Origin: Bacteroidales bacterium UBA3289
GTDB lineage: Bacteria; Bacteroidota; Bacteroidia; Bacteroidales; UBA932
Direction: 5' to 3'
NCBI GenBank assembly: GCA_002361625.1
Contig: DETL01000020.1
Coordinates: 61,152 to 125,151, forward strand
Length of the DNA stretch: 64,000 nt
Below, in pieces: positions 32,445 through 41,824 of the stretch. How positions within the stretch are numbered: position 1 is the first letter of the stretch; every line of letters begins with the position of its first letter. Position numbers and translations under genes: made by a program. The notes under the pieces were generated by a model, which did not search any database, was not told the DNA's origin, and saw nothing but the letters and a program-made list of their open reading frames with translations.

Positions 32445-34907
32445 GTGAAAAGATACGTCCTTCTCCTTTCCCTCTTTTTGTCTTTCGCCGCCGCGGCCCA
32501 GACCACCAAGGTCAAAGGCTCCGTCCGAGATGCCGAATCGGGAGAACCCATTCCTTTTGCCAGCGTCTATTTCGACGGGACCGTCATCGGCATCTCGTCG
32601 GATTTGGAGGGAAACTTCTCCCTCGAAACCCGTTCCAGGGACATTACGACCCTGACCGCGCACCTGATCGGCTACGAATCCCAGACCGTGACGGTTTCCA
32701 AGGGATCCTTCTCTGAGGTCAACTTCCTGTTGCACAAAGATCTGCGGCAGCTCCAAGCGGCTCTGGTGAAGCCTGACGACCGCTACCTGCGGTCCATCCT
32801 GGAGCGGATCGACCGGGCCCGGGCGAAACACGACCCCGAGCTGGCCGAGGCCTGGCAGACCCGCCTGTACAGCAAGATCGAGCTGGACGCCACCCATGCC
32901 GAGGACCTCATTGACAAGACTTTCCTCAAGAACACGCTGGGATTCGTCCTGGATTACCGGGACACCTCGGCCGTCACCGGCACTTCCTACATTCCGATCA
33001 TGATCTCGGAGACGACGGCCCGGAAATACCATGCGCTGGAGCCTGCCGTGGACAAGGAAATCATCGAAGGAAGCCGGATCTCCGGCCTGGAACAGGACAA
33101 CATCCTCCGGCAGTTTTCCGGCTCTTACCTCCTGAAAACCAACTTCTACCGGAATCAGATCAGTGTTTTCAACCTGGATCTCCCTTCACCGGCCAGTGCG
33201 GCGGGGCATCCATTCTACAACTACTTCCTGGTGGATTCCCTGCAAGTGGACGGACGGAAGACCTATACACTCCGCTTCCACCCCAAACGGCTCGTTACCT
33301 CCCCGGTCCTGGACGGTGAAATGAATATCGACGCCGAAGATTTCGCCATCCGGTCCGTCCATGCCAGCCTCGCCTCCAAGTCCAACGTGAACTGGATCCG
33401 GCACATCAATGTGGACATCGAGAACCAGCGACTGGAGGACGGGAAATGGTTCGGCAAGGAGGAACGCCTCTTCATCGATTTCTCCATCTCCGTCAGTGAC
33501 AAATCCAAGGTCATCTCCTTCTTAGGAAACCGGACCATCGTGTATTCCGACAGTTCCTTCGGGCCTTTTCCCGACATGGAAACCCTCTCCGCCGGGGACA
33601 GGGTCCAGGTGGCCGAGGCTCCGGAGAAGGACGCCGCCTATTGGAAGGCCATGCGCCCCTATGAGCTGACGGACCGCGAGCAAGGCATCTTCAGGATGAC
33701 CGAAGAGTTGAAAGGGACACCGGCCTTCAAATGGACTTACGGCATCTCCAACATGCTCATTACCGGATTTGCCGAAAGCAAGAAACTCGGGATCGGATAC
33801 GGCCCTTGGGCGCGGACCGTCACGTTCAACGACGTAGAAGGTTTACGGCTGCAGGCCGGGCTACGCACCACAAAGGAGTTCAGTGAGAAAGTACGTCTGC
33901 GCGGGGCGCTGGGCTACGGGTTCAAGGACCGGGAATTCAAGGGAGACGCTTCCGTGGAAGTCATGTTCGACCGGGCGAAGACGCGGAAACTGACCGTCTA
34001 TGCCTTCAGGGGATTCGAACAGCTGGGACGCGGTTCCGGCATCCTGACCGAGCAGAACATCTTCAATTCCCTGCTCGCCAAGGGCGGATTCAACAAGCAG
34101 AGCATGATGTTCAAGGCATCGGCCCTGTACCAGCATGAATTCTCACCGAATTTCAACGCCACCCTGGAAGCGCAGCATCTGCGGCTGTACGGAAACGACA
34201 TCGTACCGCTCATCCGGCCGGACGGCACCATCGACGGAAGTTTCTCCGTCAACCAGATCCATTGGACCGGCCGATTCTCCTGGGAGGAGCGCGTGAACCG
34301 CGGTTTCTTCGACAAAGTATATATTTTCACGCGCTATCCGGTCATCTCCGTGGATCTCGTGGCTGGCCTGAAGGGGATCACGCCCGGCGACTGTTCCTTC
34401 TACCGGGGCGAACTCACGATGGACTGGCGCGTTCCTGCCGGTGCCGTCGGCTTCGGCAGGCTGCACCTGAACGGCGGCGCCATCCTGGGCAGCGTTCCCT
34501 ACCCCTTGCTGAAACTCCACGAAGGCAACCAGACCTATTTCATGGACCGGTCGGCCTTCTCCTGCATGAACTACTATGAGTTTGCCTCCGACCACTGGGT
34601 GACGGGCTTCTACGAACACAACCTGAATGGATTCCTCCTCGGGAAGATTCCCCTCGTCCGCCTGCTGGACCTGCGGGAGGTCTTCACGGTCCGCGCCGCC
34701 TGGGGTACCATCTCGGAACAGAACCGCCAGAACGCCCCTTACCGCCTCCTGGACGGGATGGGGTCGCTGGACAAGCCCTATGTGGAGGCTGGCGTCGGGA
34801 TCGCCAACATTTTCAGGATTTTACGCATCGACGGATTCTGGCGCTTGACACATTTAGAAAATAATCATAACTTTGTAATCAACGTGTCCTTGGACCTTGA
34901 TTTCTAA
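32445..34907 (+). CDS. DUF5686 outer-membrane protein (copy 2, tandem paralogue)
   Basis: An 820-residue paralogue of the preceding gene, starting with GTG two bases after its stop (KRYVLLLSLFLSFAAAAQ signal). The carboxypeptidase-like regulatory part (about 20-100) is followed by the DUF5686 barrel. Some stretches are almost identical to copy 1, for example SVNQIHWTGRFSW and RLHLNGGAILGSVPYPLLKL, while the middle has diverged. It ends in the strand NVSLDLDF. The two copies may form related barrels with different partners. Confidence 0.85.
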   Translation: MKRYVLLLSLFLSFAAAAQTTKVKGSVRDAESGEPIPFASVYFDGTVIGISSDLEGNFSLETRSRDITTLTAHLIGYESQTVTVSKGSFSEVNFLLHKDLRQLQAALVKPDDRYLRSILERIDRARAKHDPELAEAWQTRLYSKIELDATHAEDLIDKTFLKNTLGFVLDYRDTSAVTGTSYIPIMISETTARKYHALEPAVDKEIIEGSRISGLEQDNILRQFSGSYLLKTNFYRNQISVFNLDLPSPASAAGHPFYNYFLVDSLQVDGRKTYTLRFHPKRLVTSPVLDGEMNIDAEDFAIRSVHASLASKSNVNWIRHINVDIENQRLEDGKWFGKEERLFIDFSISVSDKSKVISFLGNRTIVYSDSSFGPFPDMETLSAGDRVQVAEAPEKDAAYWKAMRPYELTDREQGIFRMTEELKGTPAFKWTYGISNMLITGFAESKKLGIGYGPWARTVTFNDVEGLRLQAGLRTTKEFSEKVRLRGALGYGFKDREFKGDASVEVMFDRAKTRKLTVYAFRGFEQLGRGSGILTEQNIFNSLLAKGGFNKQSMMFKASALYQHEFSPNFNATLEAQHLRLYGNDIVPLIRPDGTIDGSFSVNQIHWTGRFSWEERVNRGFFDKVYIFTRYPVISVDLVAGLKGITPGDCSFYRGELTMDWRVPAGAVGFGRLHLNGGAILGSVPYPLLKLHEGNQTYFMDRSAFSCMNYYEFASDHWVTGFYEHNLNGFLLGKIPLVRLLDLREVFTVRAAWGTISEQNRQNAPYRLLDGMGSLDKPYVEAGVGIANIFRILRIDGFWRLTHLENNHNFVINVSLDLDF

Positions 34908-34911
34908 TGTT

Positions 34912-36882
34912 ATGAGAAGATTCGTCCTCACACTCGTGGCAGCGCTGTCCCTGGCCAACGCTGCCGGCGCACAGACTATTCCTGTCAACCACAGATTCGG
35001 CTCCGTCTCGGACCGGGAAATCGACATGACCGTATATGAACCGGATACATCGGCCGTCGCCGTCGTTCTGTATCGGGATTACAAACTGGACCTTGTTTTT
35101 GACCCAAAACTGGAGATTGTCCAGATCATCCATGTCCACGAACGCATCAAAATCCTCAAGGAAGCAGGCAAGGAGTACGCCGACTACAGCTTCATCTATA
35201 CCCATACCAACAACTTGCAGGAATCCTTTTCCAAGGTTAAGGTAGAGACGTACAACCGCGAGGACGGTAAGATCGTCAAGACGAAGATGAACAGGAAGTA
35301 CCAGTTTGACGAAAAGTTTTCCGACTCCGCCCGCCGTCTGTCCTTCACGGCCGAGAACGTGAAAGTCGGTTCGGTCATCGAAGTTTCCTATGAGTTCACT
35401 TCCCCACAGTTCTGGAATATCGACAACATCGAGTATCAGCAGGAAATTCCGATCAACGAGATGGATATTGACGTGGGATATGCCGAGTATTTCCGGATGA
35501 ACCGCACGCAGCAGGGGGCGGTCCGGACGGTTTACAGCCAGGACAATTCTCAGGGATCGATCCACCTCGGGGGCGGCGATGCGGTGACCTATCAAGTGCA
35601 CCGGGACCTTTACAAGGCCATCGATGTCCCTGCGCTCCGGGAAGAGTCCTACAGTTTCTGTCCGGAACAGTACCGGGGCCAAGTCCTGTATGACATGTCT
35701 GGTGTGTCGATTCCCGGTGCCGTTTACCGGGATTTCAACACGACCTGGCAGGATGTGGACAAGGCAATTGCCGAATCCGACATTCTCCGGGAATGCAAGG
35801 CCAGGTTCCGGAACACCGAGGAATTGACCGCGGTCCTGAAAGGAGTGGATGATGAGGAAACCCGCATCACGGCCGTCCGCAACTGGGTGTCAGAAAAAGT
35901 GAAATGGGACAAAACCAGCCGCCTGGTCCCGGACTCCGCCAAGGATGTACTCAAGAAGGGCTCCGGCTCCGACGCAGACATCAATGCGCTGACGGCCAGC
36001 ATTTTGAATTCCCTGGGGTTTGTAGCGGAACCCGTCATGGTCCGGTCCCGGGCAAATGGCCTTCTCCTCGATTTCCACATCACGATGAATGCCTTCGATA
36101 CGTACATCCTCCGTATCCTCAATCCCGACGGCAGCAAGTCCTGGTTCATGGACGCCTCCCGGGATGAAGGCGGACTGAATATCCTGAATCCCTTGTTCCT
36201 GGTCGAGGAAGCCCGCCTGATCCACTTAGACGGCAGGGGCGAATGGGTGAACCTTTCCCAACTGACCCGCAGCCGGACTGCCCATACCGTGTCGGTCCGA
36301 TTGACGGAAGACGGTACGCTGGAAGGAACTGCCAAAGTCCAGACGCTTGGAGAAAACGTTTATGCCTTGAAAGCCCAGTACAACCGGTTCGACACAGAAG
36401 AAGCTTTCATCGAAGACATCGAGAATGACGAGGAGATCCAAATCGAAAGCCTCGAATTCAAAAAAGGCTTCGGCCCGATGGCGGAGTTGGATTACACCTT
36501 CACAAAAGACCAGAGCATCGGAGAGATGGTCTATATCCATCCTTTCCTGGAAAAGTTCCACGGAAGCGGTGCCTTCCGGAAAGAAAGCAGGGAAATCCCG
36601 GTGGACTTTCCCTATCCGATCAATGTTTCCTACAGTTTCCTCTTGGACATTCCCGAAGGATATGTCGTCGAGGAGCTTCCACAGAACCAGACCCTGTCCT
36701 GCCCGCCTGTGAACGGGAACATCATTTTCCAGTGCAGAGTGATCGGGAACAAGATATCCATCGCCTACCGTTTCATCCTGGACAGGTACCTGGTCCTTCC
36801 TTCTGAGTATCCGGACCTCCGCGCTTTCTGGGAAGCGGCCGTAGGCATCGAAAACAGTATCATCGTCCTGAAAAAACAATGA
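34912..36882 (+). CDS. DUF3857 transglutaminase-like exported protein, catalytic Cys apparently absent
   Basis: A 656-residue exported protein. Signal peptide MRRFVLTLVAALSLANAAGAQ, then a DUF3857 domain (about 40-260, KILKEAGKEYADYSF) and a transglutaminase-like domain. At the position of the nucleophile, usually GDCK, it reads GSGSDADINALTASILNSLG, so the Cys is missing while the fold appears intact. The downstream gene keeps the Cys. Probably a binding or structural partner. It follows the second DUF5686 gene after 4 nt. Confidence 0.8.
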   Translation: MRRFVLTLVAALSLANAAGAQTIPVNHRFGSVSDREIDMTVYEPDTSAVAVVLYRDYKLDLVFDPKLEIVQIIHVHERIKILKEAGKEYADYSFIYTHTNNLQESFSKVKVETYNREDGKIVKTKMNRKYQFDEKFSDSARRLSFTAENVKVGSVIEVSYEFTSPQFWNIDNIEYQQEIPINEMDIDVGYAEYFRMNRTQQGAVRTVYSQDNSQGSIHLGGGDAVTYQVHRDLYKAIDVPALREESYSFCPEQYRGQVLYDMSGVSIPGAVYRDFNTTWQDVDKAIAESDILRECKARFRNTEELTAVLKGVDDEETRITAVRNWVSEKVKWDKTSRLVPDSAKDVLKKGSGSDADINALTASILNSLGFVAEPVMVRSRANGLLLDFHITMNAFDTYILRILNPDGSKSWFMDASRDEGGLNILNPLFLVEEARLIHLDGRGEWVNLSQLTRSRTAHTVSVRLTEDGTLEGTAKVQTLGENVYALKAQYNRFDTEEAFIEDIENDEEIQIESLEFKKGFGPMAELDYTFTKDQSIGEMVYIHPFLEKFHGSGAFRKESREIPVDFPYPINVSYSFLLDIPEGYVVEELPQNQTLSCPPVNGNIIFQCRVIGNKISIAYRFILDRYLVLPSEYPDLRAFWEAAVGIENSIIVLKKQ

Positions 36883-38741
36883 GATACCGCCTGATCCTTC
36901 CGCTTCTCCTGACGGGATCCTTCCTTTGCGCCCAGGAGAAATACCATGCCGTCATTCTGGAGGATGTCGAGACCTTCACGATGGACTCTCCCGTCTCGGG
37001 ATCCTTTACGGTCCGGCGGAGTGTTCTCGTAAACGACAAGGCGGGCGAACAGGAAGCCGTCTTCCATGAATATACGGACCAGTTCCGCAGCCTCTCTGCA
37101 TTCAAAGGGACCGTCGAGCGGTCCGGAGCCAAGCCGCTTAAGGTGAAGAAGGACGACCTGCAGATGGTATCCATCGCCTCCGGTCTCGCAGAAGATGGTT
37201 TTATCGTCGGATATGTACCCTCCGTCGCCTATCCTTATACCGTCACCTACGAATATACCATGACTTTCCGGAAAGGAATCGCCTCCTTCCCGTCCTTTGT
37301 TCCCGTGACTGGCGAAAAAGTCAGGCTGGAGAAGGCGTCTTACCATCTGACCGTACCTGCAGGGACTACCATCTCCCATTATGCGCAGAAAGTCGGCGAG
37401 GTCCGCAAGGAAGAAACCGGGAAGATAGACGTATATCATTGGGAAGTTCCTGTATTCGAAGGTTTTACAGAAGAATCCATGATGCCCTCCTGGCGGACGG
37501 TCGTTCCCAACCTGTCGGCATCCCCCGTCGATTTTACCTATGCCGGCGTCAAGGGCAGCCAGGGCAGCTGGGAAGACGTAGGTCGATGGTGCTTCGGTCT
37601 CAAGGAAGGGATCGGGGGTCTTCCTGACGATGTCGTCGCACAGGTCCGCCAGATTACCGCATCGGCAGGAACGGACCTCGAAAGGGTGCGGATCCTGTAC
37701 GATTTCCTTCGCGAACACACCCGCTATGTGAGCATCCAGCTAGGCATCGGCGGTTACAAGCCGTTCCCAGCCGTCCAGGTCCACAAAAGCGGATTCGGCG
37801 ACTGCAAAGGGCTCAGCAACTATATGCAGGCCATGCTGGAAGCCGTCGGCATCCAGGCGGATTACACCTTGGTCAATACGGACCGGGCCCGGTTCCTGAA
37901 GGATTACTCCGGCATCGGACAGATGAACCACGTCATGCTCTGCGTTCCTCTTCCAGAAAGACAGGACACACTCTGGGTGGAATGTACCAACCCTTCTGTC
38001 CCACTGGGCTACCGGCATAAGGATGTGGCCGGTCACGATGTCGTCCTGGTCACACCGGAAGGGGGCGCACCCGTCCGGGTTCCCGTCTATCCCGACTCCC
38101 TGAGCCGGAGAATCCATCATATCGACATCGACCTCCGGGAAGACGGATCGGCCCATATAGATATCCGGAAGGAATTGTACCTGGATTACACGGAAGGTTG
38201 GCTTGACTTCCGGGAGTGGTCATCCGAAGACCGCCTTTCCGGATTGACGCAGGGCTTGAAAATCCAGCCGCAGGACCTGAAAGTCACCGGCATAATGGAC
38301 AACTTCCGCGACTACGACGGATCCCGTTTCTGCCCTCGGATGGAAATAGACTATTCGTTTGACACCCGACAGTACGCCACAACCGGGAAAGACCGTCTCT
38401 TCCTGCCCGCGACACCTTTCAACAACGCGCTGACCGTTCAGAGAGGGACGAGGCAGAACGAAATCGTCAACGGATCGGTCTTTACCCTGCGGGATGAAAT
38501 CCATTTCCACCTGCCGGAAGGTTATTCCCTGGAATCCCTTCCCGCACCGGTTGAGACGGATTCCGAGTGGGGTGCCTTCAAAGCCATTGTCAGCCAGGAT
38601 GAAGGGGGCGTCACCCTCATTCATGAATTCCGCCTCAAGCGCTTTCACGAACCAGCGGAACAATATGACAGCTACCGCACGTTCGTGCGGGAAGTCAACA
38701 AAGCCTACGGAAAAGAGCTGGTGCTGGTAAAGAAGCCGTAA
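36879..38741 (+). CDS. DUF3857 transglutaminase-like exported protein
   Basis: A 620-residue protein with a short signal peptide (LLLTGSFLCAQ). The DUF3857 domain (about 50-230) precedes a transglutaminase core with AVQVHKSGFGDCKGLSNYMQ (nucleophile Cys) and GQMNHVMLCV (His). The C-terminal part is a beta-rich domain. It overlaps the preceding gene by 4 nt (ATGA). Periplasmic peptide crosslinking or proteolysis is possible; substrate unknown. Confidence 0.85.
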   Translation: MRYRLILPLLLTGSFLCAQEKYHAVILEDVETFTMDSPVSGSFTVRRSVLVNDKAGEQEAVFHEYTDQFRSLSAFKGTVERSGAKPLKVKKDDLQMVSIASGLAEDGFIVGYVPSVAYPYTVTYEYTMTFRKGIASFPSFVPVTGEKVRLEKASYHLTVPAGTTISHYAQKVGEVRKEETGKIDVYHWEVPVFEGFTEESMMPSWRTVVPNLSASPVDFTYAGVKGSQGSWEDVGRWCFGLKEGIGGLPDDVVAQVRQITASAGTDLERVRILYDFLREHTRYVSIQLGIGGYKPFPAVQVHKSGFGDCKGLSNYMQAMLEAVGIQADYTLVNTDRARFLKDYSGIGQMNHVMLCVPLPERQDTLWVECTNPSVPLGYRHKDVAGHDVVLVTPEGGAPVRVPVYPDSLSRRIHHIDIDLREDGSAHIDIRKELYLDYTEGWLDFREWSSEDRLSGLTQGLKIQPQDLKVTGIMDNFRDYDGSRFCPRMEIDYSFDTRQYATTGKDRLFLPATPFNNALTVQRGTRQNEIVNGSVFTLRDEIHFHLPEGYSLESLPAPVETDSEWGAFKAIVSQDEGGVTLIHEFRLKRFHEPAEQYDSYRTFVREVNKAYGKELVLVKKP

Positions 38742-38745
38742 GTCC

Positions 38746-39477
38746 CTACTGCTCGTCGATCCCGCCTCCGGTGGTCGCGTCGGAAGAGTCGGCGATGAGA
38801 TGGTTCCGCATGCTTTCCCGGGCCCATTTGAGCATCTGGAAACAGAACAGCAGGATGGCGATCGTAATGGCGCCGCCCAGCTGCGGGGTCACTTCGGCCA
38901 TCATGGCCACGGTGTCATAGATGCCATGGGCCAGAACCGGATACAGCCACATCTTCCAGGCGGCGCCCGGTGAACGATATCGGTCGAAGTGATTCAGGGA
39001 GAAGAAGTAACCCATGATGACGGCGAATCCGAAATGTCCCGGGATGGCCGTGAGGGAACGCCCGATACCGGTCGTCACCCAGTCCGTTCCGGCGGCAAAG
39101 AGGTATTCGATGTTCTCGAATGCCGCGAAGCCCATGCCGATGCAGACGGCATAGACGATTCCGTCCATCCGCTCATCGAAATACGGATTCTTCCTGAGGA
39201 ACATCCACAGGCAGAAGAGCTTGGCCGTTTCCTCCGGGATGGCCGCCCCGAAGAAGGCTGTCCGGAAGGCATCCCAGAAGGAATGGATTTCCGTAGGGAA
39301 CACCCCCAGGTTCATGGACGGGACGGAGATGAAAAAGGAACAGAAGACGGAGAGGCAGCCCCACAGGAAGCCTTTGCCGATCATCTTGACGGGTTCCCGC
39401 TGCATCTTGTCCTGCTGGTAGGTATAGAAAAGCAGAATCAGGGCCGGCAGCACGGCGAGGGCGATCACATTAAGCAT
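38746..39477 (-). CDS. PrsW-family intramembrane protease homologue
   Basis: A 243-residue membrane protein with about seven helices. The conserved blocks of the PrsW/CAAX-like glutamic family are AAIPEETAKLFCLW, GFAAFENIEYLF and AHGIYDT. In Bacillus the founding member cleaves anti-sigma factors; here the target is unknown. The gene starts 8 nt inside the trmO stop region and ends convergent to the DUF3857 gene. Confidence 0.85.
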   Translation of the reverse strand: MLNVIALAVLPALILLFYTYQQDKMQREPVKMIGKGFLWGCLSVFCSFFISVPSMNLGVFPTEIHSFWDAFRTAFFGAAIPEETAKLFCLWMFLRKNPYFDERMDGIVYAVCIGMGFAAFENIEYLFAAGTDWVTTGIGRSLTAIPGHFGFAVIMGYFFSLNHFDRYRSPGAAWKMWLYPVLAHGIYDTVAMMAEVTPQLGGAITIAILLFCFQMLKWARESMRNHLIADSSDATTGGGIDEQ

Positions 39478-40126
39478 AGTCGATCACGGTTAAGACATGG
39501 TCTTCCACCCGGAAATGCACTTCCTTGCCCCCGAAGGGCATTCCATACACCCTTCCGGGTTCGTTCTGATAGGCAGGTCTGGGATCCAGGGACAGGAGGC
39601 CGGACAAGGTCTCCCGGGTTTGGGGGTCCATGTCGATGGTATCGGGGATCCGGACTTCCAATTCGTTTTCGGGAGCGGATGCGGCAAAGCCCGACCGGGC
39701 CTCGGGAAAGCTGTCGGCATAGACGACATAGGGCTTGATGTCATAGATGGGCGTACCGTCCATCAGATCCGCCCCACGTACGACAAGTTCCATTCCATCA
39801 ATGGATTCCAATTCCACGCAGGATAGTCCCAGCGGATTGGGGCGGTAGGGCGAGCGAGTTGCCCAGACCCCCAGGGCCGTGTTCCCGCCGAGACGCGGCG
39901 GCCTGACGGTAGGCTGCCACTCCCCTTTCGCCGGACGGTTCGCGGAAAAGCCCCAGATGAGCCAGATCCGGTCGAATCCTTCGAGGCCACGGAGGGCATC
40001 CCGGTTCCGGTAAGCCGGTTCGAAGACGATACGCCCCTTGAGGGACGGGACCAAACCGCTCTGGCGCGGGATTCCGAACTTGGAGCCCAGGGCTCCCCGG
40101 TACACGGCGACGGGTTCCAGGGTCAT
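39470..40126 (-). CDS. trmO: tRNA (N6-threonylcarbamoyladenosine-37-N6)-methyltransferase TrmO
   Basis: A 218-residue SAM-dependent methylase of the TsaA/TrmO beta-barrel family. Recognition blocks are GIPRQSGLVPSLKGRIVF, LEGFDRIWLIWGF, LGVWATRSPYRPNPLGLS and LMDGTPIYDIKPYV. The ATG at 40126 starts within the stop of the upstream gene (ATGA); a longer open frame exists but would overlap that gene deeply. It methylates t6A37 in tRNA-Thr in characterised bacteria. Confidence 0.93.
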   Translation of the reverse strand: MTLEPVAVYRGALGSKFGIPRQSGLVPSLKGRIVFEPAYRNRDALRGLEGFDRIWLIWGFSANRPAKGEWQPTVRPPRLGGNTALGVWATRSPYRPNPLGLSCVELESIDGMELVVRGADLMDGTPIYDIKPYVVYADSFPEARSGFAASAPENELEVRIPDTIDMDPQTRETLSGLLSLDPRPAYQNEPGRVYGMPFGGKEVHFRVEDHVLTVIDYA

Positions 40127-40980
40127 TTCACCGTCAGTTTGCGTTTCGCCGCAAAGGAGGCAAAGACGATGAAAGTATCGTCCCCGGGAACGGTGTCGAA
40201 GGTGACCCGGGTCCAGTGCTTCTTGATCCGGTAGGAGACGGGGCGGATCTCCCCCGTATCGGGATTCCATTGCAGGGGCTCCCGGCCGCTGACCCGGAAA
40301 CGCACCTTCACGGGACCGCTGTGCGTCCCTGCATTGCAGATCCGGTAAATCTCCACATCCGGGAGGTGGCGGTGCTGATAAGACAGACTGTCCGCCTTGG
40401 TCCGCACGTCGGGCTTCACGCCGGCGGCCTTGAGAATGGACTTGAGCGTCTTTCCGGACATCACGTTGCCGGAAAGCCAGACCTTCTCCACCGTCCGCTG
40501 GAAGACCGTCTCGTCCGCAGGATTCAGGGTGACAGCGGGTTTCACCCCGCCGATGAAAGCCCCGCCCGCGGCGAGGTCCGCAATCCGGTTCAGGACCGGA
40601 AGGGACATCCGGCCGTCCTGCAGATACAGCACGCGACCGTTCAGTCCCCCATCGGAATACAGGCGGCTCCTTTTCACGTGCAGGCTGTCCATCAGCAGCT
40701 TCGGGCCGATAAACTCGTAGGCATATCCGTAAGGGACCGTCGGCAGGTCGAACAGGGAATCCCCCGTCTCACCGGCGAAAATCAGGATGTCCGCCACAGG
40801 AACGCCTTGGGAGAGAAGGAACTGCGCCCTTCCGTCCGGCAGGGTGTCTGCTGCGGCGAAACCCGTCCGGAGTTGTGCCAGGGCTTTTTCCGAGGCGGCG
40901 ACATCGATATGGCCGAAGCGGTTGCGTCCGCAGCCGGCGGCTGCGATCACGACGAGAACGATATACAGGACCCTTTTCAT
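40123..40980 (-). CDS. lipoprotein resembling only the C-terminal part of GH106 rhamnosidases
   Basis: A 285-residue protein with a lipobox signal ([10 protein letters not shown], Cys17). The mature part reads like the last quarter of an alpha-L-rhamnosidase of family GH106: [56 protein letters not shown] and [17 protein letters not shown] followed by a [18 protein letters not shown] beta-domain. The catalytic barrel is absent. It is unlikely to be a simple truncation, because it has its own signal peptide and is in an operon with trmO and prsW. Function unknown; the family link is by eye. Confidence 0.6.
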   Translation of the reverse strand: MKRVLYIVLVVIAAAGCGRNRFGHIDVAASEKALAQLRTGFAAADTLPDGRAQFLLSQGVPVADILIFAGETGDSLFDLPTVPYGYAYEFIGPKLLMDSLHVKRSRLYSDGGLNGRVLYLQDGRMSLPVLNRIADLAAGGAFIGGVKPAVTLNPADETVFQRTVEKVWLSGNVMSGKTLKSILKAAGVKPDVRTKADSLSYQHRHLPDVEIYRICNAGTHSGPVKVRFRVSGREPLQWNPDTGEIRPVSYRIKKHWTRVTFDTVPGDDTFIVFASFAAKRKLTVK

Positions 40981-41033
40981 GGATACGTCCTACAAATTTA
41001 AGGAATATTCCCCGTTTTTTCCGGGATTTTATG

Positions 41034-41041
41034 TAATTTTG
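41034..41041 (+). promoter_or_regulatory. -7 element (TAATTTTG) of gpmA
   Basis: Exact TAnnTTTG box 31 nt before the gpmA ATG at 41072. A clear -33 element is not seen. Confidence 0.4.
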
Positions 41042-41071
41042 CACATTAAATCGATCAAAAAAAACCTGTCA

Positions 41072-41821
41072 ATGAAAAGAATCGTATTAGTTCGCCACGG
41101 CGAAAGCGTCTGGAACATGGAGAACCGTTTCACCGGATGGACGGATGTGGACCTGAGCCCCAAGGGCGTGAACGAGGCCATCGAGGCCGGCAAGCTCCTC
41201 AAGGCCGAGGGATTCACCTTCGGAAAGGCTTACACCTCCTACCTGAAGCGGGCCGTCAAGACCCTCAACAACATCCTCGACAACATGGACCTGGACTGGA
41301 TCCCCGTGGAGAAGAGCTGGAGACTGAATGAAAAGCACTACGGCAATCTCCAGGGTCTGAACAAGGCCGAGACCGCCCAGAAATACGGTGACGCCCAGGT
41401 GAAGATCTGGCGCCGCAGCTACGACATCGCCCCGCTCCCCCTCTCCGAGGATGACGAGCGCAACCCGAAATACGATCCGCGTTACGCCGGTGTCGCCGAC
41501 AGCGACCTTCCGCGCACCGAGTCCCTGAAGGATGCCATCGCCCGTGCCGTCCCGTACTGGAAGGAAGTCATCTTCCCGAACCTCCAGACCGAGGACAGCC
41601 TCATCGTCGTCGCCCACGGCAACTCCCTCCGCGGCATCATCAAGTATTTGAAGAACATCTCCGACGAGGACATCGTGTCCCTGAACCTCCCGACCGCCGT
41701 CCCGTACGTGTTCGAGTTCGATGAGGAAGGAAAACTCGTGAAGGACTACTTCCTGGGTGACCAGGAGGCCATCGCCGCCAAGATGAACGCCGTCGCCAAT
41801 CAGGGCAAGGCCCAGAAGTAA
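41072..41821 (+). CDS. gpmA: 2,3-bisphosphoglycerate-dependent phosphoglycerate mutase
   Basis: A 249-residue cofactor-dependent glycolytic mutase. The phosphohistidine loop is [18 protein letters not shown], followed by ERNPKYDP, the acid block [11 protein letters not shown] and [15 protein letters not shown]. Full length. The ATG at 41072 lies after a TAATTTTG box at 41034-41041 (a likely -7). The codon use in this gene is highly biased to GC-ending codons as expected for strong expression. Confidence 0.95.
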   Translation: MKRIVLVRHGESVWNMENRFTGWTDVDLSPKGVNEAIEAGKLLKAEGFTFGKAYTSYLKRAVKTLNNILDNMDLDWIPVEKSWRLNEKHYGNLQGLNKAETAQKYGDAQVKIWRRSYDIAPLPLSEDDERNPKYDPRYAGVADSDLPRTESLKDAIARAVPYWKEVIFPNLQTEDSLIVVAHGNSLRGIIKYLKNISDEDIVSLNLPTAVPYVFEFDEEGKLVKDYFLGDQEAIAAKMNAVANQGKAQK

Positions 41822-41824
41822 CGC

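Noticed and set aside
40123..40980. Frameshifted pseudogene of a full GH106 enzyme
   Set aside because: The frame starts with a good lipobox signal and no remnant of a catalytic barrel lies upstream; the 91 bp between it and gpmA are too short.
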